Shown here: positions 16,597 to 26,332 of the stretch, piece after piece
Position numbering within the stretch: position 1 is the first letter of the stretch
How the letters are laid out: each line of letters begins with the position of its first letter
Source of the DNA: Desulforegula conservatrix Mb1Pa
Lineage (GTDB): Bacteria > Desulfobacterota > Desulfobacteria > Desulfobacterales > Desulforegulaceae
Assembly (NCBI RefSeq): GCF_000426225.1
Contig: NZ_AUEY01000003.1
Coordinates: forward strand, 62,001 to 126,000
Direction: 5' to 3'
DNA length: 64,000 bases
Translations under genes and position numbers: made by a program
Notes under the pieces: model-generated
Database searches by the model: none
Told to the model about the DNA's origin: nothing
Seen by the model: the letters and a program-made list of their open reading frames with translations, nothing else

Positions 16597-19500
16597 ATGG
16601 AAGAAAACGCAGAAAAACCCAAAGGCATGATTCTTGGCCTTGTGAATACATTTCTGACAACAAAGCTTTCCCTGTTTTTTGTGGCAATTTCCATTCTTCT
16701 AGGGATTGCGGCGGTAACACTTACTCCGCGTGAAGAGGAACCCCAGATCGTTGTTCCCATGGCAGATGTTTACGTCAATGTGCCGGGCGCGTCTCCGGAG
16801 GAAATTGAAAAGCTTGTGGCGACTCCGCTTGAAAAGCTTCTGTGGCAGCTTGACGGTGTTGAATATGTCTATTCCATGTCAGGGCATGAGATGGCCGTGG
16901 TTACCGTCAGGTTTTATGTCGGCCAGAACAGGGAGGATTCCCTTGTAAAGCTTCATAACAAGATCATGATGAATGTCGACAGGGTTCCTTCGATTGTTAA
17001 AGGTTGGGTTGTCAAGCCGGTTGAGATTGATGATGTTCCGATTGTTAATATCACGCTTTATTCTGAAAAATATAATGACCATGAACTTCATAGAATAGGC
17101 GAGGAAGCCTTAAGCCGCCTTGCGGAGGTGAAAAATACTTCCGGAACTTCTATTGTCGGAGGAAGAACAAGGGAGGTAAGGGTAGAACTTCAGCCTGAGA
17201 GAATGGCAGGGCTTGGGGTTTCTCTTCTTGAGGTTCAAAATGCTCTTAGGGGAACGGACGCATCAGTCAAAGCTGGTGAATACACAAGATTTAATAAGGA
17301 GTTTACTGTCTCTGCTAATTCTTTCATTAAAAAAGCATCCGAAGTATCTGACCTTGTCGTGGGAGTCAGTCAGGGGCGGCCGGTTTATCTAAAAGACATT
17401 GCATCCATAACTGACGGGCCTGAAGAAGTTTCAAGCTATACAAAAATAGGTTTCTCAAACAGGGAAAGAAACGAGAATGCGGATAAGCCTGAAACTGCAT
17501 CAGCCGTAACCCTTGCGATATCCAAGAAAAAGGGTACAAATGCCGTGAGCGTTGCCAATGATGTTCTTGTAAAACTCGAAGAACTCAAAAAGACGGTTAT
17601 CCCGGATGGCGTGAATGTGGAAATTACGAGGAATTACGGATATTCGGCCCAAGGCAAGGTTAATGAGCTGCTTCGGGGGCTTTTGGAAGCCATAATAATC
17701 GTCGTTGTTCTGATCATCTTTTCAATGGGCTGGAAGGAATCAGTGGTTGTTGCGCTTTCCATTCCTGTCAGCTTTGCGCTCGCGCTTTTTGTCAATCTTC
17801 TTCTTGGCTACACAATAAACAGAGTGACTCTTTTCGCCCTGATTTTGTCCCTTGGGCTTGTTGTTGACGACCCTATAATGAATGTGGACAATATCCAGAG
17901 GCATATGCTGTCCGGCAGATTCAAGAACAGCATTGACGCGGCTCTTTTTGCGGTTAAGGAGGTTCTGCGGCCTGTAATAATTTCGACATTCACCATAATA
18001 GCCTGCTTTGTTCCGCTTTTTTTCATCACTGGCATGATGGGGCCATATATGGCTCCAATGGCAATAAACGTGCCTATGGCACTGATCTTTTCTCTTATTT
18101 CTTCACTTACATTTGTTCCTTGGTTGAGCCACACTCTGATTAAGAAATCGATCAAGCCAGGAGATGCCGGCCATCCCGGCGGACATAATGAAGAATCTGG
18201 ATCCTGGGCAAAAAGTGTGGGGCCTGTTTACAGAAAAATAGTCGAGCCTTTGTTAGATTCTTCAAAAAAGCGGAACCTGTTTTTCGGTGGTATTTTTCTT
18301 CTTTTTGTTTTTTCGGTTCTTCTTGCTGTTTTCAGAATAGTGCCGCTTAAACTTCTTCCATTTGATAACAAGAACGAGTTCATGATCATCCTTGATATGC
18401 CTGAAGGATCAGGGCTTGAGAAAACAGCTGCCACAGTGAATGATTTAGAGGCATATCTAAAGACTGTTCCCGAAGTCACAAATTTTGTGTCTTATACTGG
18501 CATGGGCGCTCCAATGGATTTTAACGGCATGGTGCGTCATTATTATCTGAGAAAAGGAAGCAACTTAGCGGATATTCAGGTGAATCTTGCTGACAAGCAC
18601 AGAAGGAAAGAGCAGAGCCATGCCATTGTTTTAAGGCTCAGAACTGATCTTGAGGCCATAGCTCTAAAACACGGAGCCTTGATAAAACTTGTTGAGACTC
18701 CTCCTGGCCCACCTGTGCTTTCAACGGTTGTGGCGGAAATTTATGGCCAGCCTGATAATTCCTACTCAGACCTTTTGGCAGGTTCTGAAAAAGTACAGAA
18801 GATGCTTGGTTCAATGCCGTATGTATCTGATATTGATTCTTCAGCAGAGGCTGACAGAAAAAAACTCGAAATCAGCGTTGACAGGGAAAAGGCAGCTTTA
18901 CACGGGGTTTCTGCCCAGGAAATTGTCGGAACACTTCAATCCGCAATTCAGGGAACCATTGCCGCTACTGTGCATGAATCTGATGAAAGGCAGCCGCTTG
19001 GCATAAGAATTGTTCTTCCGAGGGACAAGAGGACGGGAGAGGCTTCAATAGCCCAGATTCCTGTTAAAACTGCTTCTGGAGACATGGTTCCCATTGCCGA
19101 AATTGTGAACATGAAATGGGTGGATGAATCCCAGCCCATATATCACAAAAATCTTGAAAGAGTTGTGTTCACTTATGCGGAAATGGCAGGCAAATCTCCT
19201 GTCGAGGCTATTTTGGCCCTGAAATCCGATCTGAAGAAAAATCCACTTCCTCAAGGCATAAAGGCTGATCTTGCAGGTGAAGGTGAATGGAAGATAACCG
19301 TGGATGTTTTCAGGGACATGGGAATTGCCTTTGGCGTTGCCATGATTGCTATTTACCTGCTGCTCGTGATTCAGTCAGGTTCATACTCCATGCCTGTTCT
19401 TATCATGACTTCTATTCCCCTGACTCTTCTTGGCATAATGCCGGGATTTGTGATTCTTAATCTTGTTTCCGGCGGAAAGTCGGGAGGTTTTGACAATCCG

Positions 19501-19839
19501 GTTTTTTTAACTGCCACGAGCATGATCGGTATGATAGCGCTTGGCGGAATTGTAATCAGAAACTCACTTATTCTGATTGAATTCATTGAGGAAAGCCTTA
19601 AAGAAGGCCTTTCGCTTAAAGAGGCGCTTTTAAAAAGCGGGGCAATAAGAATCAGACCCATCTTTTTGACAGCGGCGTCAGCAGCTCTTGGCGCTTGGCC
19701 GATAACAAAAGATCCGGTTTTTTCTGGCCTTGCATGGGCGTTGATATTCGGTCTGACCGCATCGACTGTCTTCACTTTGATAGTTATACCTGTGGCTTAT
19801 TATGCTTTCTTTGGCGCTAAAGAAGGTAAGGCCGTCTGA
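16597..19839 (+). CDS. RND efflux pump permease subunit (AcrB-like)
   Basis: Inner-membrane proton-driven exporter of 1080 residues, normal for the family. One N-terminal helix and a periplasmic porter domain precede the first helix bundle, which has the proton-relay Asp pair in LGLVVDDPIMNVDN. The two-fold internal repeat is visible: a second porter domain from about 600 and a second bundle ending around 1070. AACGAGG lies upstream of the ATG. Partner genes are the TolC channel and lipoprotein adaptor, but 767 bp carrying a transposase and two REP hairpins separate the pump from the adaptor, so it may have its own promoter or read through. The substrate is unknown. Confidence 0.95.
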   Translation: MEENAEKPKGMILGLVNTFLTTKLSLFFVAISILLGIAAVTLTPREEEPQIVVPMADVYVNVPGASPEEIEKLVATPLEKLLWQLDGVEYVYSMSGHEMAVVTVRFYVGQNREDSLVKLHNKIMMNVDRVPSIVKGWVVKPVEIDDVPIVNITLYSEKYNDHELHRIGEEALSRLAEVKNTSGTSIVGGRTREVRVELQPERMAGLGVSLLEVQNALRGTDASVKAGEYTRFNKEFTVSANSFIKKASEVSDLVVGVSQGRPVYLKDIASITDGPEEVSSYTKIGFSNRERNENADKPETASAVTLAISKKKGTNAVSVANDVLVKLEELKKTVIPDGVNVEITRNYGYSAQGKVNELLRGLLEAIIIVVVLIIFSMGWKESVVVALSIPVSFALALFVNLLLGYTINRVTLFALILSLGLVVDDPIMNVDNIQRHMLSGRFKNSIDAALFAVKEVLRPVIISTFTIIACFVPLFFITGMMGPYMAPMAINVPMALIFSLISSLTFVPWLSHTLIKKSIKPGDAGHPGGHNEESGSWAKSVGPVYRKIVEPLLDSSKKRNLFFGGIFLLFVFSVLLAVFRIVPLKLLPFDNKNEFMIILDMPEGSGLEKTAATVNDLEAYLKTVPEVTNFVSYTGMGAPMDFNGMVRHYYLRKGSNLADIQVNLADKHRRKEQSHAIVLRLRTDLEAIALKHGALIKLVETPPGPPVLSTVVAEIYGQPDNSYSDLLAGSEKVQKMLGSMPYVSDIDSSAEADRKKLEISVDREKAALHGVSAQEIVGTLQSAIQGTIAATVHESDERQPLGIRIVLPRDKRTGEASIAQIPVKTASGDMVPIAEIVNMKWVDESQPIYHKNLERVVFTYAEMAGKSPVEAILALKSDLKKNPLPQGIKADLAGEGEWKITVDVFRDMGIAFGVAMIAIYLLLVIQSGSYSMPVLIMTSIPLTLLGIMPGFVILNLVSGGKSGGFDNPVFLTATSMIGMIALGGIVIRNSLILIEFIEESLKEGLSLKEALLKSGAIRIRPIFLTAASAALGAWPITKDPVFSGLAWALIFGLTASTVFTLIVIPVAYYAFFGAKEGKAV

Positions 19840-19845
19840 TTTTGG

Positions 19846-19878
19846 GCCGGTCATCAAAAAATGTTTTTGATGACCGGC
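19846..19878 (+). terminator. Strong hairpin after the RND gene
   Basis: GCCGGTCATCAAAAA and TTTTTGATGACCGGC form a perfect 15-bp stem with a 3-base loop. The right arm starts with five T, so it could work in both directions. Confidence 0.75.
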
Positions 19879-20134
19879 AAATGGGCCATGAAAAATATTG
19901 CCCAACTCATTGCTTTAACACCATGCCTTTTTGTGTTATCAGTAAAGCAAGTTAAAAATCATTTTCTCAGCTTCAATTACAGCTTTCCATAACAATTCTT
20001 AAAACCTGTTTAATAGCAATTCCAGTAATGTTTGGATGTCCCCTGATAAGGGTTTTCAGTAAGTCAATTTGCATTGTTTATCGGAAACTTTTTTGTCTCA
20101 TATTGTTTAATCTTTGCTTTCTGGATCAGCTGCC

Positions 20135-22294
20135 ATGAAAAAGAGTTTCATCTCATTATTGCGGAAAGCCCTTTTTATACCCCCCCTTGTCATTATTCTT
20201 TTTTCCGTTATTGGATGGAGTATTCTTGAATATTTCAGCTGGCATCATGAGTTTGTCGAAGAAACCTCAAAACTAATTGAAGAACGTAAGAATTTTATAT
20301 TGGAAAGATCAAGGATCGCGGCTTCATATATCGATTTTCAGAGGTCATCTTCACTCGGCAGAAAAAAAGTTCTCATGGAAGCGAAAATTTCAGATACCTA
20401 TGATTTCATTGATTCTCTTTATGGAACTTATGATGGCGCTTCTAAAGAAGACGTAGAAAAAAAGATCTTCAATACCCTTGACGATATGGCTTTTGGCGAG
20501 GCCGGCGGCTTTATAATGAAGGAAACCGGAGATCTTGTCTTTTATCCGGGGGAATCGAGTCCTTCACTTTTTCCAAATCATAACAGCATTCCCACAGACT
20601 ACCTGATCGAAAATCTGGATAAAAATATGGATGGACGTTTCCTTGTTTCCTATGTCTTTGAAAAAAAAGAAGACGCCCAGGATAAGCCTAAGAGGATCTT
20701 CTGCCTAAAAAGGTTCCGTCAGTCAGGGTGGGTGATAGGCATATCCGCTTCTTATGAAGAGGTTGAAAAAGAGGCAAGGGCAACAATCTCAGGATGGTTT
20801 TCCAGGCTTGAATCAATTGGCAGTCAGGGCTTTATTTTCATAATGGACTCAGAAGGTCAGATTATTTCAAATTCCGGGCTTCAGAACGTGGTCGGGAAAA
20901 ACATAAAGGAAGTTGCGCCAGGAAATGTGTCCGAAGCCATTTTTAATAAACTCGGTAAAAAAAGCGAGGAGTTTGCAGACATTGAATGGATATCAGGTGC
21001 GGCAGAAAATGCCAGGATCAGTCGGGTCTCATTCTTTAATGTCCCGGAATGGGGCTGGACTGTCGGAGTAGGCTTTTTTACCGATGACCTTGATAAAGCC
21101 CTTGAATACAAAAAAGCCCAGGGACGCCAAGAAATTTTTGTCGCTATTCGCTTTCTGATCATCGTGCTTCCATTATTTTTGATCATTGGGTTTTTTTTCT
21201 ACAGAATAATTTCCATGAGACTTGAAAAGAATTTTCTGAACTTCCATAGTTTTTTTAAAAACGCCCAGGAAAAGGGTGCAAGGATAGACTCCTCTGAAAT
21301 GGATTTCGGGGAATTTGTGTCAATGGCTGATGCTGCAAACAAAATGCTTGAAGAGCGGCAAAGCACTGAATCAAGGCTCAGGCAGAGCGAGTCTAATTTC
21401 GCCTCTTTCTTTAATTCCATTGAAGACAGCATATTCGTTGTTAATGACGATCTTAAGATTCTTGCCATGAATCCTTCTGCCATAGGTATCCTTGATATAT
21501 CCAATAAAAATGATTCACCGAATAACCTGTCTGATTTTTATGACGCAGATACAATCTCCAGGATACAATGTTTTGTACTAAATCATGAAAAATACTCCAG
21601 GGATATGGGCCAGGGTTTTCTGTCTCATGCAGATTCCTTGAAAAAAAATGTTCAAACTTCTGCTTTTGAAGGAACGTGGAACTCTGAAAAGGCTTTTTTT
21701 ATTCTTAGCAGGGATATTTCGTTCATTGTCGCGTCTGAAGAGAAGTTCTCGAAAATATTCAGTGAAAGCCCTGTAATGATGTCCGTCTCAACAGCCGATG
21801 AGGGCAGGTTTGTGGACATAAACAAAACGGCCACAGAATATCTTGGATATCCAAGAGAGGCTTTTATCGGGAGTCTTTCAACTGAAGTCGGGATTTTTGC
21901 CGATCCTTCCTGGCGTAACAAAATGAAGCCTTTCATGAAAAAATACGGCAATATCAGAAACGAGGAAGTGGATCTTGTAACAAAAAGCGGAGAAATACTT
22001 CACTGCATACTGTCCATGGATATCATCTCTTTTGCGGGGCAGAAGTATATTCTTACGGTCGGCAATAATATCACAGAAAGAAAAAAAGCGGAAAAATCAC
22101 TTGTGGCCGCCAAGGAAGAGGCCCTTGCTTCCAAGGCAAGGCTTGAAGAAACTCTGCGGGAGCTTGAACTTTTCAACAGATTCATGATGGACAGGGAAGA
22201 AAGGCTCATGTCCCTCAAAGAGGAGGTTAACCAGCTTCTTCAAGAGGCTGGCAAGACTCCCCGTTACAATATTTCTGATTATATCGGTGCATGA
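20135..22294 (+). CDS. Membrane sensor with two Cache-like domains and two PAS domains, no output domain
   Basis: About 719 residues. TM helix 1 spans about 12-35 and TM helix 2 about 335-358. Between them are two Cache-like sensing modules, the second starting near 230 (QGFIFIMDSEGQ, then VGKNI). Cytoplasmic PAS domains follow at about 420-530 and 535-650, then a coiled coil with LMSLKEEVNQLLQEAG near the end. No HisKA, GGDEF or methyl-accepting region is present. The start at 20135 (MKKS) is preferred to a TTG at 20114, though the ribosome site is weak. A hybrid kinase begins 75 bp downstream on the same strand, so the two may form a split sensor (inference). Confidence 0.85.
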   Translation: MKKSFISLLRKALFIPPLVIILFSVIGWSILEYFSWHHEFVEETSKLIEERKNFILERSRIAASYIDFQRSSSLGRKKVLMEAKISDTYDFIDSLYGTYDGASKEDVEKKIFNTLDDMAFGEAGGFIMKETGDLVFYPGESSPSLFPNHNSIPTDYLIENLDKNMDGRFLVSYVFEKKEDAQDKPKRIFCLKRFRQSGWVIGISASYEEVEKEARATISGWFSRLESIGSQGFIFIMDSEGQIISNSGLQNVVGKNIKEVAPGNVSEAIFNKLGKKSEEFADIEWISGAAENARISRVSFFNVPEWGWTVGVGFFTDDLDKALEYKKAQGRQEIFVAIRFLIIVLPLFLIIGFFFYRIISMRLEKNFLNFHSFFKNAQEKGARIDSSEMDFGEFVSMADAANKMLEERQSTESRLRQSESNFASFFNSIEDSIFVVNDDLKILAMNPSAIGILDISNKNDSPNNLSDFYDADTISRIQCFVLNHEKYSRDMGQGFLSHADSLKKNVQTSAFEGTWNSEKAFFILSRDISFIVASEEKFSKIFSESPVMMSVSTADEGRFVDINKTATEYLGYPREAFIGSLSTEVGIFADPSWRNKMKPFMKKYGNIRNEEVDLVTKSGEILHCILSMDIISFAGQKYILTVGNNITERKKAEKSLVAAKEEALASKARLEETLRELELFNRFMMDREERLMSLKEEVNQLLQEAGKTPRYNISDYIGA

Positions 22295-22369
22295 GCCGGT
22301 TTTTAAAGGCAAGGGAATGTCTGACTTAATATGGTTTTAAATAACGGAATCGAACCATGAAGGCTTGAA

Positions 22370-25300
22370 ATGACAGGAAATACCTTATCCAGAAAAAATA
22401 TATGCCCGGTTACAGGGCTTGAAATCAGAAAAGAGGCTGGCTGGGATAGTCTGAATATTTCGGGCGATCTTTCAGTCTCTGTATATCTGATCGGAGAAAG
22501 GATTTTTTGCTTTTCCCTTATTGGCAGAATGTCTGAAAAGGATGGGATGGAGTTCATAAAGCTCCGCAGCCTGATTGCAGGCTCATCAATCTGCGACGGA
22601 TGGAGGTATTCCGAGGTTATTGATTTTTCAGGGACGACCGGGAACTATTCCCTTAAAAACATGGTGGAGGCTCTTACCAGAAGCGCCATGCCAGGGATTT
22701 TTCTTGGAGGAATCATAACAGGCATCAGAAATCATAAATATATTTTTGCAAAAGCGGGCTTTTCCTTAAAAAGAAAAAAAACCGGATACCTTTTTGAGAA
22801 AGGGCATGATTCCTCCGTTATGCACGCTTTCAGTATGTGCAACGAATATGACGCAGCACATGAGTTAAAGGAAGATCTTCTTGTCTCAAAGGAGGACTGG
22901 GTTTTTTCGAGGGAAGATTTTTCGATCAGTTACAAGGTCATCAGGGAGAGAGTCCTTTACATAAAAACAACCGGATATGGAAACGCTTCGGATGTTGATG
23001 AAGCCTGCCGCATACTCGATGTGATTTTCATGGGAGGGTGGTTCAACAAGAGCATACCATATTACAGAATATCCGATTATACAGATTGTATTGGCGGGTC
23101 ATGGGCCGCAAAAAAAAAGTATGCAAGGGTTCTTATGGACCCGGAAAGACTCCCTCCGGCTGCAAGCTATGTAATAGGTGCCAGCCCTGTTTTAAAGGCT
23201 GCAATGCTGCTTGTTCGCTATATATACCCTGTGGATATTTTTTTTCTGGACACGGTCAAAGATGCTTTGCAGTGCATTTCCTCGGCCATTTCAAACCATG
23301 GAACCATAAAAAGGCATGGTGGCCATTTGAAAAGAATCGGTGATTTCGTCCTGCCTTTTTTCAAGGGTTCTTATTATTCGAGGGAATGGCTTGAAAATGA
23401 GTCCAGAAAGATTCTGGCCGAGATGGGGCTTGTCAAATGGGGCACTGACAAGCCTAAGGCTTATCTTCCCGACGCCAATCATCCTTTCAGGAGCCTTTAT
23501 GAAGCCATGGGGCTGATCGCCGAAGAAATGCAGTATCTGGTTTCCGAGCTTTCGAGCTCAGAAATCCGTTTCCGGCAAAAGGCGGAAGAGCAGAGTCTTC
23601 TTCTTGATACCATTCAGGTGCAGATATGGCATCTTACAGATCCTGAAACCTACGGTCTGGTGAATATGGCCCATGCTGAATTTCTGGGAATGAAGCCCTC
23701 AGAGATTCAGGGCAGAAGGCTTTATGATATTTATCCTGATAATATTGCAAGCGCCTATGTTCAGAGTAACCGGGATGTTTTTGAATCAGGAGAAAGCAAG
23801 AGACTCGAGCTATGGGTTGAGAATTCCAAGGGCCGCAAGCGATTTCTGGATCTCGTCAAGACCCCTAAGAAGGGCCCGGAAGGCGTGGAATATGTCGTAT
23901 GCTCGGCCCTTGATATCACGGATAAATGGCAGACCGACCAGGTATTGAAAGAGAGTGAAAACAGGATAAGGTCTATCCTTAACTCTATCCAGGCCGGTAT
24001 TCTGATTATTAATGAAAACAATCATATAATAGAGTACGCAAATCCTTCAGCCCTTGAAATGTCAGGTTATTCAAAGGAAGAACTGATTGGCCAGACATGT
24101 CATATGGTTGTCTGCCCTGCTGAAAGAGGTTGCTGCCCGATAGCTGATCTTAATCAGCGTGTTGACAGATCTGAAAGGACTCTTCTCAGAAAAGACGGAA
24201 ATTCAATCCCGATATTAAAGACTGTGACAAAGATCACGCTTGATGGCAGACCAAGTTTTCTGGAAAGCTTTGTTGATATAAGCGATATTCATTACGCCCA
24301 GATAGAAAGAGATAAAGCCATTGTTCTTCTGACAGCGGAAAAGGAAAAACTCAGAAAAAGTCAGAGAATCATTATGAGCATGATGGAGGACGCCAACAAT
24401 GCCCGCCATGAAGCTGAAAACGCCAACAGAAAACTGACCGAAGCCGTTGACAGGGCGAATGTTCTTGCAAGGGAAGCAGATGCTGCGAATCAGGCCAAAA
24501 GCGCTTTTCTTGCAAATATGAGCCATGAAATAAGAACGCCCATGAATGGCGTGATAGGTATGACAGGCCTTCTTCTTGGAACCGGCCTCACCCAGGAACA
24601 GCGTGGGTATGGAGAGATAATAAAAAGAAGCGCTGACAGCCTTCTCTCGCTTATAAATGATGTTCTTGATTTCTCAAAGATTGAGGCAGGCAGGCTTGAT
24701 CTTGAAATAGTGGAATTTGATTTGCGGGCTGTTCTTGAGGAAACAATAGACATATTATCATCCAAAGCCATTGAAAAAGCGCTTGAGCTTTTCTGCTTTT
24801 TGGAACCCGACGTACAGTTTTGTCTGAAGGGCGATCCTGGCCGCCTGAGGCAGATAATTGTGAATCTCGGAGCCAATGCAATAAAATTTACCGAGCATGG
24901 AGAAGTCTCAATAAGAGTATCAAAAATGTGGGAGAGCCAGAATTCCACAAAACTCAGATTCGAGGTTAAAGACACAGGAATCGGTATACCTGCCGATAAA
25001 CAGAACGGTCTATTTTCGCCGTTTATCCAGGCCGATGTCTCCACAACAAGAAAATACGGGGGGTCAGGACTGGGGCTTGCCATTTCAAGACAGCTTGTGA
25101 GCCTTATGGGGGGTGAGATAGGCTGTTCAAGCCGGCTGGGAGAGGGATCCTTGTTCTGGTTTGAGATAATCATGGACATTGCGTCGTTGCAGTACCGTGA
25201 TGATCAGAAAGAGAGAAAGCTGAAGACCAGGGAAAAAATTCTTGTGGTTGACGGCAATGATGCTGGCAGGTCTTTCATGCTTGATTGCATTTCGGCTGCC

Positions 25301-26086
25301 GGAGGTATCGCAGAAGGAGCCTCTGATGAAGAAAGCGCCATGAGCATTCTCAAAAAAGCCTCATCAGGCGGACATCCATTCAAGGCAGCCATCATAGATA
25401 TGAAAATAGCCGGGAATAAGGGCGAGCTTCTTGCAAGAAGTATCAAGGAAAACAATGCATTCTCCGATACCATGCTTATTCTGATGGGTAGTGCAGGACA
25501 GACAAGAAGGCATACGGATCTGGCCTCAATGGGTTTTGGGGCTTATCTGAATAAACCCGTAAAATATTCACATATCTTAAACTGTATAGAATCTGTTTTG
25601 GACAGAAATGATCCGAGAACGTCTGGAAAAGCCTCAGCAGTGAATGAAATCTGTGAGGACTGCGGTCAGAAAACCAGGGCTCTCAAGATACTCATTGCAG
25701 AAGATAATGTGATAAATCAGAAAGTGGCGACTATTATACTTGAAAAGCTTGGGCACAAGGTCGATGTTGTGGCAAACGGACTTGAGGCATTAAGCTCCCT
25801 CGAGAATATAGAATACGATCTTGTTTTTATGGATTGTCAGATGCCTGAAATGGATGGCTTTGACGCGGTAAAAAATATCAGGGCATGGAAGAACGAAGAT
25901 AAAGATGGATTGAGATTCAAAGCTTCGGGTAATATAATTGTGGCAATGACGGCCCATGCTCTTCAGGGCGACAGGGAGAGATGTCTTGCTGCCGGGATGG
26001 ATGATTATATAGCCAAGCCAATAAGACCCGATTCCATATCAGGAATCATAAAAAAGTGGATGGACAGATTGTGCGACAGTGATTGA
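22370..26086 (+). CDS. Hybrid histidine kinase with duplicated N-terminal modules, two PAS and two receiver domains
   Basis: 1238 residues, apparently soluble. Residues 27-165 and 179-320 look like two copies of one unfamiliar module (a [16 protein letters not shown]-type strand pair, then an SEVIDFSG or RISDYTD segment). PAS1 spans about 412-525 and PAS2 531-645. PAS2 carries a Cys cluster (Cys577, Cys582, Cys588, Cys589). The kinase core has the phospho-acceptor His719 in MSHEIRTP, the N-box near Asn836, and the DTGIGIP and GGSGLGLA boxes. Receiver 1 has Asp961 and Asp1010 and a Lys in NKPV. Receiver 2 is canonical with Asp1155 in [12 protein letters not shown]. No phosphotransfer domain was found, so a partner is expected. 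Confidence 0.92.
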   Translation: MTGNTLSRKNICPVTGLEIRKEAGWDSLNISGDLSVSVYLIGERIFCFSLIGRMSEKDGMEFIKLRSLIAGSSICDGWRYSEVIDFSGTTGNYSLKNMVEALTRSAMPGIFLGGIITGIRNHKYIFAKAGFSLKRKKTGYLFEKGHDSSVMHAFSMCNEYDAAHELKEDLLVSKEDWVFSREDFSISYKVIRERVLYIKTTGYGNASDVDEACRILDVIFMGGWFNKSIPYYRISDYTDCIGGSWAAKKKYARVLMDPERLPPAASYVIGASPVLKAAMLLVRYIYPVDIFFLDTVKDALQCISSAISNHGTIKRHGGHLKRIGDFVLPFFKGSYYSREWLENESRKILAEMGLVKWGTDKPKAYLPDANHPFRSLYEAMGLIAEEMQYLVSELSSSEIRFRQKAEEQSLLLDTIQVQIWHLTDPETYGLVNMAHAEFLGMKPSEIQGRRLYDIYPDNIASAYVQSNRDVFESGESKRLELWVENSKGRKRFLDLVKTPKKGPEGVEYVVCSALDITDKWQTDQVLKESENRIRSILNSIQAGILIINENNHIIEYANPSALEMSGYSKEELIGQTCHMVVCPAERGCCPIADLNQRVDRSERTLLRKDGNSIPILKTVTKITLDGRPSFLESFVDISDIHYAQIERDKAIVLLTAEKEKLRKSQRIIMSMMEDANNARHEAENANRKLTEAVDRANVLAREADAANQAKSAFLANMSHEIRTPMNGVIGMTGLLLGTGLTQEQRGYGEIIKRSADSLLSLINDVLDFSKIEAGRLDLEIVEFDLRAVLEETIDILSSKAIEKALELFCFLEPDVQFCLKGDPGRLRQIIVNLGANAIKFTEHGEVSIRVSKMWESQNSTKLRFEVKDTGIGIPADKQNGLFSPFIQADVSTTRKYGGSGLGLAISRQLVSLMGGEIGCSSRLGEGSLFWFEIIMDIASLQYRDDQKERKLKTREKILVVDGNDAGRSFMLDCISAAGGIAEGASDEESAMSILKKASSGGHPFKAAIIDMKIAGNKGELLARSIKENNAFSDTMLILMGSAGQTRRHTDLASMGFGAYLNKPVKYSHILNCIESVLDRNDPRTSGKASAVNEICEDCGQKTRALKILIAEDNVINQKVATIILEKLGHKVDVVANGLEALSSLENIEYDLVFMDCQMPEMDGFDAVKNIRAWKNEDKDGLRFKASGNIIVAMTAHALQGDRERCLAAGMDDYIAKPIRPDSISGIIKKWMDRLCDSD

Positions 26087-26150
26087 TTCTCCTGGGCTTT
26101 ACTTCATATTATAAGGTTTGGTGCTTCTTAACCCAGGGATATGACGGAAT

Positions 26151-26284
26151 TGATGGACTCGAAAAAGTCCGATTACAGTCATTCCGGCGCAGGCCGGAAT
26201 CCAGAAGTGGTTGAAATTACAGGTTGCCGGATCAAGTCCTGCATGACGCGAAAGCCATTTTTTGATTTTTTTGCGAGTCCATTA
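26151..26284. repeat. Family A palindromic repeat, copy A5
   Basis: Begins TGATGGACTCGAAAAAGTCC and ends with TTTTTTTGCGAGTCCATTA. It lies 65 bp after the kinase stop. Confidence 0.85.
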
Positions 26285-26332
26285 TACTTGATATATGCTC
26301 CTCAAATAATGCTTTAGCCAAGGGAGGCCTGA

